From an uncultured Clostridia bacterium (GTDB lineage: Bacteria > Bacillota > Clostridia > UMGS1810): a DNA stretch of 64,000 nt. Below the pieces are notes generated by a model. It did no database searches. It was not told where the DNA came from and saw only the letters and a list, made by a program, of their open reading frames with translations. Both the position numbers and the translations under genes were made by a program. Shown piece after piece: positions 62,901 through 64,000 of this stretch (positions within the stretch are counted from its first letter, which is position 1; each line of letters starts with the position of its first letter). The stretch covers positions 35,212 to 99,211 of the forward strand of contig CAKSIN010000006.1 in NCBI GenBank assembly GCA_934463115.1. The letters run 5' to 3'.

Positions 62901-64000
62901 CGAAAGCAATAACATTGTTGTAAAGCTGCCCGACGGTTTAATTTTGACACAGGATAGCCCTGCAATCATCACCGTAACCGACCAGAACGGCAATCCCCAA
63001 AAGGGTGTGTCTGTTATCGTAATAGCCGACAAGGACTATATCGAAAAAGGTATGACCGATATGTACGGAAAGCTGACCGTACCGCCCGTAAATTCGGGGC
63101 TTACCGATAAAGACGGAAAGGTTAATTTACAAAGCTACTATGTTTTCGTAAATGATGAAAAGGGCTATATCGAAAATGCTCTTGTTACTCTGAATGAGGA
63201 CAATTCTTTCAGCGTAAAACTTCCGGCTGAAAATATGATTGATTATGCAAACCGAATCACCGTAACCGTGCTTGACAAGGACGGCGCACCGCTTAAAGAT
63301 ATTTCCGTTACCGTTTCTGACGCTGCGGAAAACAGCGAATCGGGTATTACAAATGCAGACGGGAAAATTATTGTGCCGCCGACAAACTTTGACTATACCG
63401 ACGCAAACGGCTATTCAGAGGTTGACGGTTTTATCGTAACCGTTGTAAATAAATCGGGTGCGATTGAAAAAGCGTATGTTAAACACAATTCGGAAATCAA
63501 AAACGAGGACGGCAGCATTAAATTGGCAGAAAACATTTCTGTTGAACTGCCCGAAAGCGTAAAGTTTGATTATGCGAACAGAATTATTATAACCGTATCA
63601 AACAAGGCAGATAATGCGGCTGTAAAGGATATGAGTGTTGTTGTTTCCGAAAAAGCCGTTGAGGACACGGAAATAAAGTCTTTGACAGGTGTTACCGATA
63701 AAGACGGAGTTATCATTCTTCCTCCTACAAGCGAGGGCATTACCGATAGAGACGGTAAGACAGATATTTCCGAAACCATACCGGGCAAGGACACAGACGG
63801 CGACGGAAAATCAGATACAGAGGACACCAAAGCAGAATATAATATCACGGTTGAGGACACAAAGGGCAAGATTGAAAATGCGTATATCGAAATTAAAGAC
63901 GGTAAAATTACCGTTACACTTCCCGATACGCATACGCTAACAACTTCAAATCAGACAACCGTAACCGTTCTCGATAAGGATAATAAAGCCGTTGCAAATG
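59983..64000 (+). CDS. Very large secreted repeat protein of the mobile element, 3' end outside window
   Basis: At least 1339 residues are open to the window edge. A signal peptide (residues 1-35, ending TTYAAQ) precedes an N-terminal domain with paired cysteines (WCTVCNK, CQTCGTI). From about 340 to 825 there are 12-13 tandem units of about 38 residues with the pattern TCT.GYTTYTC..CGD.Y..DYT...H.Y, cysteine-paired and zinc-ribbon-like. From about 840 on come repeats of about 115 residues of beta-sandwich type (YANRITVTVLDKDG, GVTDKDG, VPPT). GAGAAAGGA lies upstream of the ATG. The repeat domains suit adhesion or cell contact during conjugation; the wall anchor would lie beyond the edge. Confidence 0.88.
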   Translation, partial: MNFKSKLKNILSAALAVSTLLSGFTPITTYAAQVNEYVDPADIWVSANGRTNELDFNATITQETSWCTVCNKDTIMLTYRTPEYTKSGTTALNRGVKFSDGTMVDGKTKGNLDSGRPNQDASYSTYHWTKSICQTCGTINSVDGKDAYGFSRNVYGLNSCDHNFFLDFDNTTYTPYNENYHTTVLKAGRYCQFCKGTKARASEKRESHNFTETVDGQIGNNRFFISEKCDDCGYSTSEYVTAKSVVSSYYGNADNKSHTVTVSDLSDSGVHTSIRYGTSAGKCNLTSAPNYTDAGYYPVYYEISYKYQGETMTENGVSYVWLLEDKKDDNSGGTVIVLPEKHEHDYRYLETVAPSCDNLGYERWQCDGCGNLDKRNYTKATGHNYKAITIREATCKQGGLKLNLCDKCGSFYEETTPVGEHKYKTEKVQPTCRNVGYTNHICEICGNSYITDMTPIISHAYERITKEPTCTDKGYTTSTCTMCGLNYVSDYTEPTGHDWDEGHTVTNSTCESEGVIEYRCKNTGCNEKMIKAESATGHTPGKEATCTEPQTCEKCSTVLELPKGHSYSEKIVAPTCTAMGYTEYKCDNCDDSYIGDYTDKAEHKYAKNITAPTCTEHGYTTNTCVNCGDEFVSDYTEKKPHNYNAEITKPTCTGFGYTTYTCADCGDKYISDYMDKTEHNYSKKVIEPTCTEHGYTIYTCPDCGKEYIADLTEHKNHSYTETVIAPTCTEMGYTIFTCDCGDSHKGNYTDKIPHNYKKTVTEPTCTEIGFTTSVCEVCGDTVKSDYKNAKGHAPSEWIIDEAATIEHGGKKHIECVECKEILQSTDISKLVAKDNSDEDGKAEIGGYSVILTDKNNKPVFNSEITIDKDDNISIRLPKNRLLDFADRTTITVFNTENQTAATGLNIFVTDNNGNNATGVTDENGQFIAPDKKSSTGDDNGTIGKEDGDSKLTYVIKVTDKLNVTIPNCETYTGESNNIVVKLPDGLILTQDSPAIITVTDQNGNPQKGVSVIVIADKDYIEKGMTDMYGKLTVPPVNSGLTDKDGKVNLQSYYVFVNDEKGYIENALVTLNEDNSFSVKLPAENMIDYANRITVTVLDKDGAPLKDISVTVSDAAENSESGITNADGKIIVPPTNFDYTDANGYSEVDGFIVTVVNKSGAIEKAYVKHNSEIKNEDGSIKLAENISVELPESVKFDYANRIIITVSNKADNAAVKDMSVVVSEKAVEDTEIKSLTGVTDKDGVIILPPTSEGITDRDGKTDISETIPGKDTDGDGKSDTEDTKAEYNITVEDTKGKIENAYIEIKDGKITVTLPDTHTLTTSNQTTVTVLDKDNKAVAN

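Overview
The window reads as chromosome from an uncultured-type, endospore-forming member of the Clostridia, probably a gut organism near Oscillospirales or Christensenellales. The evidence is a GerA/GerB/GerC germination receptor operon, a SPOCS-LysM coat-type protein, a Veg homologue, CIRCE-controlled groESL, SLH-anchored surface proteins, strong AGGAGG ribosome sites, and dispersed palindromic repeats of the kind common in gut Firmicutes. The genus is not resolved.

Region by region. (1) 1-1510: the 5' part of a LOG-family gene, degenerate repeats, and an unlisted 58-residue double-glycine leader peptide. (2) 1511-19842, minus strand: one long locus. A 23-codon micro-ORF, a STAS protein, a DUF2156 protein, a MATE transporter fused to an anti-sigma-type ATPase domain, a membrane PP2C/SpoIIE phosphatase, an RsbW-like kinase, a short NHLM secretion protein, a C39-peptidase ABC exporter and a second NHLM-type ABC protein lead into a 2712-residue SLH surface protein. 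This is the most interesting region: a partner-switching module joined to a peptide exporter. (3) 20000-21630: a YoeB-type toxin-antitoxin pair, a broken surface-protein remnant and an orphan Phd antitoxin with a stub of its PIN toxin. (4) 21735-30544: housekeeping genes ychF, an AraC regulator, gpsA, a PduO-type adenosyltransferase, ptsHI, a thioredoxin-reductase-like flavoprotein and groSL. (5) 30545-34290: a repeat cluster cutting into an acetyltransferase remnant, dapA, mgtE with a structured attenuator leader, and a decayed type III (ToxIN/AbiQ-like) toxin-antitoxin locus.

(6) 34330-43760: lgt, the YfmH/YfmF M16 pair, a ger operon with a fourth small membrane protein, nif3, trmK and a flavin reductase. 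(7) 43883-47386: divergent hxlR and cupin genes, then a decayed glycyl-radical-enzyme locus whose AraC regulator is still intact. (8) 47376-52157: DacF-type carboxypeptidase, SPOCS-LysM protein, and an S24 (LexA-like) repressor divergent from a small operon of a hydrophobic 41-residue peptide and two cysteine-rich proteins, with TGTCGATA boxes on both promoters. (9) 52204-55882: veg, a MATE pump behind a promoter with MerR-type 19-bp spacing, a histidine phosphatase, an SGNH hydrolase and a DUF554 protein. (10) 56063-64000: two tRNA-Leu genes, then a more AT-rich mobile region with MntA-HepT, a truncated serine recombinase, ICE-type accessory genes and a very large secreted repeat protein that runs off the window.

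In the main locus the inferred logic is this. The phosphatase senses something outside the cell and dephosphorylates the STAS protein, which then binds one of two anti-sigma-type ATPase domains, one free and one fused to the MATE protein. The exporter would mature and release the double-glycine peptide. The giant SLH protein would be the wall-bound product of the same programme. No sigma factor is encoded in the window, so the output of the switch is unknown.
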